Origin: Lineus longissimus
Taxonomy: Eukaryota > Nemertea > Pilidiophora > Heteronemertea > Lineidae
DNA length: 64,000 bases
NCBI RefSeq assembly: GCF_910592395.1
Contig: NC_088321.1
Span: forward strand, 2,916,001 to 2,980,000
Direction: 5' to 3'
Part shown: positions 32,137 through 42,636 of the stretch, in pieces
Numbering within the stretch: the stretch's first letter is position 1
Layout of the letters: each line of letters opens with the position of its first letter
Notes under the pieces: model-generated
What the model was told of the DNA's origin: nothing
The model's input: the letters and a program-made list of their open reading frames with translations, nothing else
Database searches by the model: none
Program-made: the position numbers and the translations under genes

Positions 32137-32265
32137 CTAACAAGGGTCTTGGTTTTGTAGGTCTTGGTTTTGTAGGTGGGGGTCTTGGTTTTGTTTGGTT
32201 TTGTAGGTCTTGGTTTTGTAGGTCTTGGGTCTTGGGTCTTGGGTCTTGGTTTTGTAGACACCCGT
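32137..32265. repeat. Inverted copy of the 30.8-kb minisatellite
   Basis: Read in reverse complement it runs GGGTGTCTACAAAACCAAG, three CCAAGACC units, then CTACAAAACC units and a CCCCCACC variant. This is the same order as at 30823-30990, so it is a true inverted duplicate, not just the same simple repeat. Confidence 0.8.
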
Positions 32266-32481
32266 TAATAATGTTAGAGAATGTCTCGCTTTCGCGTTGT
32301 ACACTGGGGTAATGGGTACATGTTTATTCAATAAAAAGTCCTGTCACCTTTAACAGAATCTAAATTCAAGGAGCACTTTTAAGTTAGCACGTGATGAAAT
32401 AACACATTTAACAGGGACCGTATTAATAATACCGTGTGTTCCCCTTTTAAAAAATCCTATCCGTTGCCTAGATTTAAATTA

Positions 32482-32608
32482 GGTAGAATGGGGTAATAGT
32501 AGCCCCGGTTTAATTGTAGCCCCTGCCTATGATATTGATTGATATCCCCATGCATCAAACAATGCAGGGGCTACAAATAAACCGGGGCTACAAACACCCC
32601 ATTCTACC
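32482..32608. mobile_element. 127-bp palindromic MITE
   Basis: The first ~45 bp (GGTAGAATGGGGT, TAGTAGCCCCGG, TTGTAGCCCCTGC) return in inverse at the other end with few mismatches, leaving a short A/T-rich centre, so the whole can fold into one hairpin. No coding content; no target duplication was settled. Confidence 0.7.
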
Positions 32609-32636
32609 AGAACTCGAGCTAAATGAGAGAGAACAA

Positions 32637-32848
32637 TGTTGTGTTATCAAGCATACGCAGCGCCATCTGCTATAAGCACCATGTAAACTGTAAGCATCAC
32701 TTTGCATTAATCACCCATCTCGAGTTCAGATCCAGCTAATAATATACAAAGTAGTAAACTCTGAGTGTGTGTACTACATGTATCCAAGATAAATTAATAC
32801 AATAATCAGCCTCCTTAGTTAATATAAGATCGACCAAGGAATACAACA
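32637..32848 (+). repeat. 5' LTR of Gypsy-2
   Basis: Begins TGTTGTG and ends ACAACA, followed at once by TGGTGTCATCAGAAG, a primer-binding-like site. About 212 bp. Bases 32645-32715 match 39273-39345, and 32750-32848 match 53423-53509. Confidence 0.7.
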
Positions 32849-33419
32849 TGGTGTCATCAGAAGTCATGGCAGGATTATATGAACAGTTAAAGTTACATGA
32901 ACAACTTTATTTCGGATGGAAAAGTAGTGATCTTTTCAATGGCCGATATTAATGGTCAGTGATCTGGATATGATAAGTAGCAAGAACGGCTTCCAACCTA
33001 CAGATCTAAGACTCTCGTAACAGTGTGATGTGCAACGGTCGGGCAGCAACATCTTTATAAACTCTATGATTGAAAACATGATACATGTACATTGTTTTAT
33101 CGTGTCCAGAACATTACAAGTGTTCCAGAAGAGATTCCGGCTATTTCCGACTCACATTTTAGAATAACCGGTCAAACCATTTCAAACGAACCAATCAGCA
33201 CGCAGCCTTGGAGGGTGGCGTATCACATATCGTAGTCATTAGTGCACAGTTAGAGAAGTCTATAGAGGATATACTTCAATAGCATTTCAAAAAGACATTT
33301 TACAGACACAAACAGAAAATCTTGATACCGAGATCCGGCCGATGTTCAGGACCATCTAATCGACCAAATTGGCAAGGTCATAGTACACACTAGCGTCAGG
33401 CGGAAACTGACTGCGAAGG

Positions 33420-33660
33420 TTGTCCCGCAAAGGACCAGGAGTGTAAAAAATGCGGCAAGCTTGGTCACTGGGGCAAAGTTTGCCTTCACAACCGTGATCG
33501 TGAACACAGGCCCACTAGTAACGCTACAGGACGAGGCAGAGGGAGAGGCAGAGGCCATGGTCATAGGAGCCAGACTCAACATCAAAACAAAGGACGCGGA
33601 GTACACGCCGATTATCAACACGCTGGTTTTTTCCTCTGAATTCGAAGGATTATCGTTTAG
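33420..33660 (+). pseudogene. Gypsy-2 gag zinc-knuckle remnant
   Basis: A short plus-strand frame reads CKKCGKLGHWGKVC (C-2-C-4-H-4-C) near 33445-33490, followed by a Gly/Arg-rich stretch. That is the end of a Gag polyprotein. Upstream, 32850-33420 has no open frame. Confidence 0.65.
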
Positions 33661-34169
33661 CGCAGTAGCTCTAGTCTTTTGAAACAAACACTCTCACGCA
33701 AATCAGCCCGCAAAAAAAATTCAGCATACGCCACATTAACATTCAACCACATCCCGGAAAACATGTAAAACTTCGCGGAAAAGCCATCACCGGCGCGCAA
33801 GGAAACGTGATGCCGCTGAGGACATATGTATAAAACCTATTAACACTACGCCATCGAACATAAAGCTAATTGCATACAATAGTACCGAAATTCCCCAGTA
33901 TGGCACTATCACAATGCCATGCCGATACCAAGGCACAGAAAAGACACAACCTTTTTAATAGCGGACACCAGTGGTCTCGTTATTTTCGAGATCGGTCTAC
34001 CAACATGCGTCTCACACGGATTAGTTCAACTCAACTGTGAAGTAAAGTTAGTGCCCAGGACACAGCATATCCGAAAATTCACTCTTCGAAAGTACTCCGT
34101 GAACTATACCCCAACTGCTTCGTGGACCTGGGAAAAATCAGGTAAACACAAGATTACGTCAAAAAAGGA

Positions 34170-36162
34170 CTGCTAGTCAGTCATTCACGCTACGTGAACC
34201 TCTTGCCGAATTAAAGCGTATGATTCAAATGGAAGTCATCAAGCCCATCAATGAAGCCACAGATTCGGGATCCAGTATCGCTTACAAGCCAGACGGATCG
34301 CTCAGGATATGTCTCGACCCCAAAAATTTAAACAAACATCTGATCTAAGCGACGCATGCATCAAACGTCGACCCTCGAAGAACTATACATATCATTTCGC
34401 CGGCGCGAAATTCTTCAGCAAACTCTACGCAAAATCAGGATATTGGTCAACTGAACTGGATGAGGAAAGCCAAGCGGCGTTAACAACGTTCAATAGCCCT
34501 TTGGGCGCCACTGTTTTCGCCGTCTGCCATTCGGTCTAAGCATCTCGCAGTACCTGTTCCAGCGTAGGATGGATGAGATCCTTGAGGGATTAGAAGGGGT
34601 AGTATCTATCGCTGATGACATTATCATATATGGGACGACTGAGGAGAAACACGAAAGTAACTTTCACAAGCTGATGCTACGTGCGCGTGAAAAAAGACTC
34701 ATTTTCAATTATGTAAAATCAACCCGAAATCACGCAGTTCTTCGGAAACTTATACGGCCGAGATGGTGTACGCCCTTGAAAGGTACAAGCAATTAACGAG
34801 CTAGCGACCCCAAGCAGTGTCAAGAAACTACAGTCTTTCCTTGGTATGGTAAAATACATAGCTCCATACATACCAAAACTCAATTAGTTAATCGCACCAC
34901 TCATAATACCATTGCAAAAGGACGTTGATTTCCAATGGAATCACGAACATCAATCCACATCATCAGATCTGCAAAACTGCAACCGGGGTCTCAGTTATTT
35001 TAACCCGGTATACAGACAGTCATCCAGGTCGACGCACGCCTCTACGCGCCAGGAGCAGCGCTCATACAGAACAATAAGCCAATCGCGTACGCACCAACAA
35101 GTCTCACGGAGACTGAGAAACGTTATGCCAACATAGAAAGAAAACTGTTAGCCTGCGTGGTTGGAACCGAAATATTCCACACCTACGTGTCCGGAAAATA
35201 ATTCATGATTGTATCAGATCACCGCCCGCTTGAAATGATCTGCTAAAAAAAATCAGACAGCTGCACCCGCACGATAACAAAGATGCTATTGCGGCTGCAG
35301 AGACAAGATTACGACATAACATACTTACCAGGGTGCGAAATGATCCTACCTGACAGCTTTTCCCGCCTTCCGAAAACGAAACCAGATCAATTTAAACGAG
35401 AAAGTCTGCCTGGTACAGTTTAGTGAATCTAAACTGATCACCCTCAAAAAGGAAACCGAAAAAGATGAAAAATTAGTGCCGCTTTGACCACTGATCGTCC
35501 GTGGATTCCCCGCCTGGCAAAAAGATATAGCGCCGAACCTTAAGGAGCGACAGAGGATAGCCTAATCCTAAAGGGACCACAAATCGTAATCCCCGACGCA
35601 CTTCGATCAGACTATCTCAAAGCAATCAATTAAGGCCACCAAGGCATCACCAGATGCCAACAACGAGCCCGAAGCGCCAGGTACTGGCCAGGAATACATC
35701 GTAACATTGAGAACATCGCAAAACACTGCATTCCATGTCAAACACATCAGGCGGCACAATCAAAGGAACCGCTTGATCCTATTATACCAAATGTCCCGAA
35801 TATACCAATGCACACGATTGGGACGGACTACATACAATACGCTAACAAGAATTACCCAGTAATATCCGATTATAACTCCAAGTTCCCATTCGTCGAGGAA
35901 ATGAAAGACACTTCAAGTGGAGCAACAATAATCTTGAGTGAGAAAATTTTCGCAACATTTGGTATCCCAAACACCATAATCAGAGACAACGGTGAACTCT
36001 TCATTGGCGGAAGTTACCAAACAATGGTCAACATTTCGGCATAAACCACGAGACCAGCTCCCCAAACAATCCAAGTCGCATGGCTTCGTTGAAAACAAGG
36101 TAAAATTCGCTGAGAAAATGATTGAGAAAAACGCGAATTTGCAAACATCACTACTGGCGCAC
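34170..36162 (+). pseudogene. Gypsy-2 pol remnant: RT, RNase H, start of integrase
   Basis: Fragments in shifting frames follow the Ty3/Gypsy order: an RT fingers segment near 34190-34350 (KPDGSLRICLDPKNLNK), AKFFSKL..SGYW near 34400, SIADDIIIYG near 34605 (the usual YxDD reads IADD), an RNase H-like TETEKRYANIERKLLA near 35110-35160, then integrase from about 35640 with a C..C zinc segment and HTIGTDYI near 35810-35830 and IIRDNGELF near 35975. Several stops and frameshifts. The frame is cut at LLAH (36162) by an inserted element and resumes at 38276. Confidence 0.8.
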
Positions 36163-38266
36163 CAAGGAGGATTCCGCGGTGACGTCACATCACGTGATCA
36201 CATCCCATATTACTGATCGCTATTGCCAATCAGATTCAGTCTACTGACAGCACCCGCACTAAACACATATCCACGTCTCACTGTCTGGTGCGCTCCTGTT
36301 CACAAAAACACCAATAGACATGAAATATGCAAACCTAGTATGAATTCTTCCTCTGTAAAATTAAATTTACGGAGCAGATTAACTTCCACGAATAAAAAAA
36401 GACGTTTGGCGTGGCCAAAGTGCGGAAATAATGTCTCCGCTAAAATACACTACGAAATACACCAGGCAATGCACAACGCGATACACGGTAGAGATGCAGT
36501 TTGTTATTGTTTTGACTTAGAAGCCCGCCCATATCATAATATATTCATGTATTCATGAAGTATGAACTCATTTCTGTCCCATTCAACACTAAGAACAGTA
36601 AATTTCTCCTTAAATCATCACCGAAACCGCGATATCCGCAGGAAGATTTCGTTCTAGTGTCCGAAAATGCATGATCCTACAGGGGCGCTAATTAAACTCG
36701 GCAAATAGAGGGGATCTATGGGGATCTATGCGAGTTTTAGGTTAACAGGTCTCGAACTTGTAAAATCTGTAACCACGCCTGTTTCTACGGACGCCGCCCC
36801 GCCATGTTTTGTTTCACTTGCGGTAAGCAGTTCCGGAGCGCGCACTGCCTGTCGGGTAGGCGGGCCGGGACTTTGAAATTAATATTATTATTTTGTTCTA
36901 GTTGAGTGAATTTTTGGGCGTAATCCGAGTCGACCATATTTCGTGGAGTGGAGGAGACGTTTTTACTGCACTGCCGTGTTCGTTTTGGTGTTGTCCTGTT
37001 TTTTGTGCAGTCCTGTTTTGTGAGCGTGATGTGAATTTTATTATAAAGGATTTTAATGGGTCGCTACAGGTGCCTTGCGGCACTGTAGTCTTCTTGAAGG
37101 ACCGCGATAGGCCTATTCTGTCCAATAGGCCTCACCTTTGTAAGTAGTTTTTATGGTTGGTTTAATTCAGAACTTCAAGCACATCGTTGACGTTACGTAT
37201 TTATAAAACCCAAAAAATAGTTACATAGAGAATAGATTTATATTTCGAAACGTGATATAGTTTCATGTGTGTGATGTATTAACCTCCGTTATTAGAGGGC
37301 TGTGTTAGATTGTTGCTTTATCGAGGTTTGCTGCAACATATAGTCGATAGATGGCGTCCGTGATGTCTGGATCGCTGCGTGTATATAGATGAGTACTGTT
37401 AAGAGTCTCGCCTTTAGGACGTCCACTTGCTAATTATAGATGAGAATAGTCTCGCCCTTTTGACGTCCGTTCCGTTGTTGCAGAATATATTTCCAGAACT
37501 ACTCTTTGACACTAATAGTATCACTTGGCCAGCATTGACTTCGTCATCGTTTCGTTTGGTTTAGTGATAGGCTAACCCTCTGTAATTATGCAACAACCCG
37601 TTATATATATATCAATTATGTGTGTGAAGCACTACGTGCTGCTTATATTGGCTTAACGCCACAATTTACCGAACTCGACACTGATCTTAAAAATCTTGCC
37701 CTCTGGGCGTATAATCCAGAGTGTTACCAATCAGAGGATATAGTGCTGCTCCACGCCTGATGTCGTGACTTGTGTACGTTGAAGCCGTCTTGCCGAGGGG
37801 ACTTCCGTGTTCGATCGTCACTACTTGACTACTGGGGTTGGAAACGGGTGCCGTCTGGCGAGGTCCAATAGCAGCAGATCGACTTCCGATTCTGTGAGTA
37901 AAAACCTACTTATCTCACCTTTCGTCATCGTAAAAACAACGCCACCAAATCCCATTATGATAATGAAGAGATTGCCCCATATTTGGGAGACTGTTTTGAA
38001 ACCATCGCTAATTTTGGAAGATCGGTGCCCGGCTATTTGGTTTTAAAAACCCTATTTTTCCCCATCAAAACAGCACTTTTCATTATTCAAATGATAACTT
38101 ATTGTCTGAAGACTTATTTCATAGCAGAAAAGTACTAATAACTCTGATTTGATACGAAAAATCTAACTTTATTTGATGACTTGATTTTCCCTTGGCCGTG
38201 GATCGAGTTTGTTTACAATCTGCAGCGCCATCTTGGAAAAGCCGTGACGTCACCGCGGAATCCTTG
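36163..38266. mobile_element. 2.1-kb non-autonomous DNA element with 9-bp target duplication
   Basis: The ends are inverted copies, CAAGGA(GG)ATTCCGCGGTGACGTCA. CTGGCGCAC flanks both ends (36154-36162 and 38267-38275), and that 9-mer encodes part of the integrase LLAHRTTP motif, restored exactly on removal. A 9-bp duplication is typical of Mutator-like elements. No transposase was found inside; short frames and a TGC|GTAAGC donor-like site near 36815-36821 are unexplained. Confidence 0.75.
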
Positions 38267-38890
38267 CTGGCGCACCGCACAACGCCCCAAGGCCCAAAAT
38301 TGCCTTCGGCAGCCGTGGTGATGTTCAATAGGAAAATGTCCAACAGTCTGCCAACTCATATCCGATCAACAGAAACAGAGGCCGAAATCAAAAGTAGGCA
38401 GCAGTCACAAACAAAAACCACAGCTTCGTCACGAAGCTGTGGTTTTGTACGGCACAATCAGGATGCTAAGGAGCTACCGGAACTGTCCCTGCACTTGGTC
38501 AGCTGGTTGGTCATTGTTGGTATTTGCCCAGAACCTAGGTCATAATTATGCCATCACCTGCAGCATCAACGGTAGATCACTACGTCGGAACGGGAGCCTT
38601 CCAAGGCCAAGCCAAGTAACCTTCGATCTCCCAGCAGACAACAGATTCGATGCATACAAACCAAACATGCACTCCCACAACAAGACAGAGTAGAGCAGGC
38701 CTAACGTACCTGAGTTGGGTGTGGTCGTACCTCAAACACCTGCCAGCCCAGAAAAGAACGTGCCAATTCCTGCAGCAGCAGGAAACAATGCGCAAGAACC
38801 AACAAAAACCCGCCGATCGCAACGTGAAAGCGACCTCCAAATTGGATGGACGATTTCCAAATTGGATAAACGATTATGTCAGGTGACGTG
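38267..38890 (+). pseudogene. Gypsy-2 integrase C-terminal remnant
   Basis: Continues the integrase after the inserted element: LLAHRTTP, then MFNRKMSNSLP (matching the family's 'SPAELLFGRK.RT.LP' region). A proline-rich tail ends near a NWINDYV motif at about 38855-38885, common at the end of metazoan Gypsy Pol. A 38-bp palindrome (38411-38448) lies within it. Frame breaks are present. Confidence 0.65.
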
Positions 38891-39266
38891 CTGGTCCCCT
38901 CTCCCTGTATTTTCTTTGCCTATGTTTAATTAGTCTTAGATGCATATAAAAGATTCAGAACTGCGTTGATGAACTCATGAACTCCAAGAACATCCTGGTA
39001 AAAGCTCAACTTGCCGCCAGAACACTGTGACACATAAATGGACATTTTACAGTCAAATCGCCCAGGTACCGTCACTTACAGTAAAGTCAGAAATTCAAGA
39101 CGCGATTATGTTATCATTGAGATGATAATGTCATGTCACAACTAAACCTTTTTTTTTAAAATATGCATTGAGCATTGTAATTTTTGGTAAAAATTTTGAA
39201 AACAATGCACTGGTACAAATTTTCTTGTCTGCCGTCATTATAAAATCACTCTTAATGAAGGGGATT

Positions 39267-39398
39267 TGGTATCGTCAAGCATACGCAGCGCCATCTGCTA
39301 TAAGCACCATACACTGTAAAGCATCACTTGGCGTTAATTAGCCATATTGCGACGATATTTGGAATTGGGTACCCAATCTAGTATTATTATATATACAG
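39267..39398 (+). repeat. First part of the Gypsy-2 3' LTR
   Basis: Shares CAAGCATACGCAGCGCCATC and the following ~50 bp with the 5' LTR; similarity fades toward ATATACAG at 39398, where LINE sequence begins. Confidence 0.65.
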
Positions 39399-39572
39399 TT
39401 TATTTATCGTACTCTTGTACATTTTACAGTATTGTGCATTGTGCGCTTACAAGAAAAGGTGCATTGAACAAGACAAGAACGTAAAAACAAAATACATGTA
39501 TCAAAGTCTATTTATGAAAGAAAAATTCTCATGGATCCTCTGCCGCGGGGGGGGGGGGCAAAGGTCAACTTA

Positions 39573-41500
39573 TCATTCGCATGCTAGATGCGTAATAGCA
39601 TCTGACAGCTCATCTCTATCAAAGAGGTGATAGTCACCCCTGTCTCTCATCAGTATAAGATCCCTGATCACACTGCCTATGTCATTCGTTTCGATATCAC
39701 CAACTTTGTTACCCCTTCTAATAAGGTTGTCCCTATCGGTCCCTATCTTCTCACATAGTACATTGATGTTTCCCCCGACGGAGGAACTACTTCCGTAAAT
39801 GACTAATTTCGCAGACAGTTCAACCAGTTCATTATTACTTCTCAGAGCAGTCTTAGAAATTTTTAAAAACCTGCTGTGCATCTGAAATTCCGGATTGATA
39901 TCCCGGCATATAGTAGGCAACAAATTTGAGTGTGTCCGATACGGTAATTTGAATAGTTTCCTTATACATTTCCTCCAGGTCGTAAGCAGTCTATCCATGT
40001 GCCTAGAAGAAAAATCCCACAGTACGCTGCCGTATAAACACATGACATATGTTTTGAACAGGCGATATTTTACATCAATGTCGCAATGACCAAATGCAGA
40101 GACAAGTGCATTAGTTCGGACAATCAAGTTTCCAATAGCTTGATCAATAAGTGTCTGCTCGGCGTGGGGGCCTATGATATGGCCCAGGTGATTTGCTATA
40201 TCTTCTACCTCAAGTCTGTTGTTTTGCCACATTAAAAAAGTATCGGCTGCTTCTTTTCCAAACAATAGGAAGTGTGTTTTAATGACATTGAACAATAATC
40301 TATACTCCTCTGAATATCTATCACAAATCTTAAGCATTTCCTGCATGCCATGTCTAGTGGGGCACAATAGAACTACATCATCGGCGTACGCCAATGCCCC
40401 TACAAATTGTTGGCCAATATAACATCCGTAACTCGACTGTTTCAAGTCCAGTAGCATTTCATCCGAGTAAATGCAGAATAAAATAGGGGACATTACTCCA
40501 CCCTGCTTTATACCATTTTTTACATTAATTACCCTACTTAGAGTGTCCTTCCATTTTACTTGGACATATTGACACGTGTACAGCGTTGCCAGAAATTTCA
40601 CAATCAGTGGACAACATTTCTTTTTTACTAACAAGTTGAACAGCCTGGTGTATTCAATCCTGTCGAATGCACGACTGGCATCTAATAACGTCACGTAAAC
40701 ATTACTTCCATGCGAGAGATAATAATCAATAACTTCTTTGAGCACAAATGTACACTGGGTGGTAGAACTCTTTTTCTTAAACCCAAATTGCAGATCAGAT
40801 GTGCAAAAAACCTGAGGGCATTTTTCCATAATGATGTGGTCTAACACCTTACATAAGACACTACTTAATGCGATTCCTCTATAGTTATCAGAATCGTTAA
40901 TAGACTTTCTCTTGTTCTTGGGGATAGGAATTATAATCGACCTTTTGAACGCCTCTGGTATGAAAGAATGGGACAACATGAGCGTGAAAAGCTCCGCTAG
41001 CTTCTTGTCGAGTACCTCTGTACCATGTATCAAATGGTCACTAAATAGAGTCTTCCCACCATCATGTTTTCCTTTGTTCAGTTTGAAAATTGCAGATCGA
41101 ACTTCAACTGCTGAGATAGTGTGGCTAATGCACCCACATCTGTTAGTTTCACATCTAGAGTCTATGTCGTTGTCCAAGTCTTTAATTATATCACTCATCT
41201 GATCCTCGTCGTAACCAACCGATGAATATAAAGCCTCATATTTAACAGCAAACCTATCCGCGATGGATCTGTCATCCATAGCATCATCAATTCTCACTGC
41301 GTAGGTCTGTTTCTTCTTTTTTCCCCTATTGATCAACTTCCAGAAGTCGCTGTCATTCTTTTCCACGTATGCCATTGCTATTCTATTACTCTCAGCTACC
41401 TTATTCTCCTTTTTGGAGAGTTTGACGGCATGGTGGTATCTCGCCCTAGACGGATCTCGAATACGACCCCTTGCCTTTGCGACCCCCGGCCTTCCAGATG
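39573..41500 (-). pseudogene. LINE copy 1 ORF2, reverse transcriptase half
   Basis: About 640 codons: a linker (ARYHHAVKLSKKEN), RT with SIIIPIPKNKRKS..NYRGIALSS, a FDRIEY palm motif, GVMSPILF, YADDVVLL near 40370-40395 (catalytic Asp pair), and a thumb/C-terminal part ending ITHLACE. This half is intact. It is out of frame with the endonuclease half because copy 1 lacks about 7 bases near 41447 and one base in a poly-C near 41483 relative to copy 2, so the full ORF2 protein cannot be made as read unless those are assembly errors. Confidence 0.85.
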
Positions 41501-42636
41501 TTGTGCCAAAGCAGCGCCCTTTCTCTAAGCTCTCTAATGTTTTCGTTCCACCCTGGAAAAGGTTTCCGACCTTTTGCCTGAGCATTGACCTGACTAGGAA
41601 AACATTCTTCCCCTGCAGTTAAACATGCACTAATGATATCATTGTGTAAAGCCTCGATCCCTTCCTTGTGGTCATTACATTTGAATATATTACAATAGTC
41701 GCGTGCCGTTCTTTCAATGGCGTTCACCTCCCTGTCTAGATTAAACTTATATTGCACAATATCTTCTGGGGCGAGTGAGTCCCATTTAGGCACATTTCCT
41801 CGGGCACCGGCTGACTGCCCTTCATGATAAACATGTTCAATCTGCATGTTAAACTCGACAGAAAGTGGCGAGTGATCTGAAAAGTTATCGACATCGTGAG
41901 TCACTCTATGGTCAGATATGTCCCCCAGAAGATTCTCTGTGATATAGAAATGGTCTAACACTGACCTGCTGTTGTTTATCTTACTCTCGAATGTAAAATC
42001 AATCTCACCAAAATCGCTGATAGTCTTCAGTGACTCTGACTGCATGAATATCTCAAGTTGTTGAGTCGTGTTCAGATGCGTTCTGACCCAATCTACATTA
42101 AAATCTCCTCCCAGAATTATTCGGTCAATATCTTGTTGAGCAAACAGAGCATTCAATTCTTGTAAAGTGTCTTCGTACTCGGTGGGGTTATCGACGCCTG
42201 GCATATATACATTGCACATAAGTATTTTTACCGAGTCAGTTAATTCTACAACAATGGCGCAAAACCGGTTCGTTTTGAAAGTAACTGGCGAGATTACATG
42301 CCTGATACTAGTCTTCCAGAGGATGGCAGTGCCACCATAAGGCCTGCCCCTCGTTATAACGCCAGGCTCCATCCCAGATACCGCGTGGGCATTGCATTCG
42401 GGAAATCTACTGGTCAACACATCAAAAAGTTCGCACTCGTGAAGCCAGTGTTCTTGCACAAATATAAAATCGTATTTGTCCGAAAGGATTGTCAGGTATT
42501 CAACTCTCCCAGTACCAAGTCCCTGAGCGTTGTAACTGGTGATGGAAAGTGGAAGTCTATTGCCGAACGACTGTGCCATGATTGGGAATAGGATACAAGT
42601 AAGAATGAAGTAATACGTTAGAGGGCTCTTGTTCAT
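41446..42636 (-). CDS. LINE copy 1 ORF2, endonuclease half
   Basis: Starts at ATG 42636, which overlaps the ORF1 stop as ATGA. Residues 1-24 are a hydrophobic leader (MNKSPLTYYFILTCILFPIM). The apurinic-type endonuclease follows: YNAQGLG (Asn36), QEHW (Glu62), GGDFN (about 175) and SDHSPL (about 254). These are the metal-binding and catalytic residues that nick target DNA. Then PGWNE...W lead toward the RT before the frame is lost at about 41480. The hydrophobic start is also present, though broken by a stop, in copy 2. Confidence 0.85.
   Translation of the reverse strand: MNKSPLTYYFILTCILFPIMAQSFGNRLPLSITSYNAQGLGTGRVEYLTILSDKYDFIFVQEHWLHECELFDVLTSRFPECNAHAVSGMEPGVITRGRPYGGTAILWKTSIRHVISPVTFKTNRFCAIVVELTDSVKILMCNVYMPGVDNPTEYEDTLQELNALFAQQDIDRIILGGDFNVDWVRTHLNTTQQLEIFMQSESLKTISDFGEIDFTFESKINNSRSVLDHFYITENLLGDISDHRVTHDVDNFSDHSPLSVEFNMQIEHVYHEGQSAGARGNVPKWDSLAPEDIVQYKFNLDREVNAIERTARDYCNIFKCNDHKEGIEALHNDIISACLTAGEECFPSQVNAQAKGRKPFPGWNENIRELRERALLWHNIWKAGGRKGKGSYSRSV
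42633..42636 (-). promoter_or_regulatory. ATGA stop-start overlap of LINE ORF1 and ORF2
   Basis: ORF1 ends in TGA and ORF2 begins at the ATG sharing three of its bases. Copy 2 keeps the same ATGA at the equivalent junction (about 52650). Overlaps of this kind support ORF2 translation by termination-reinitiation in several LINEs. Confidence 0.7.

Noticed and set aside
37640-37760. Short plus-strand frame (ALRAAYIGLTPQFTELD) that might be a host exon
   Set aside because: No flanking splice pair or family match was found; it lies inside a non-autonomous DNA element.
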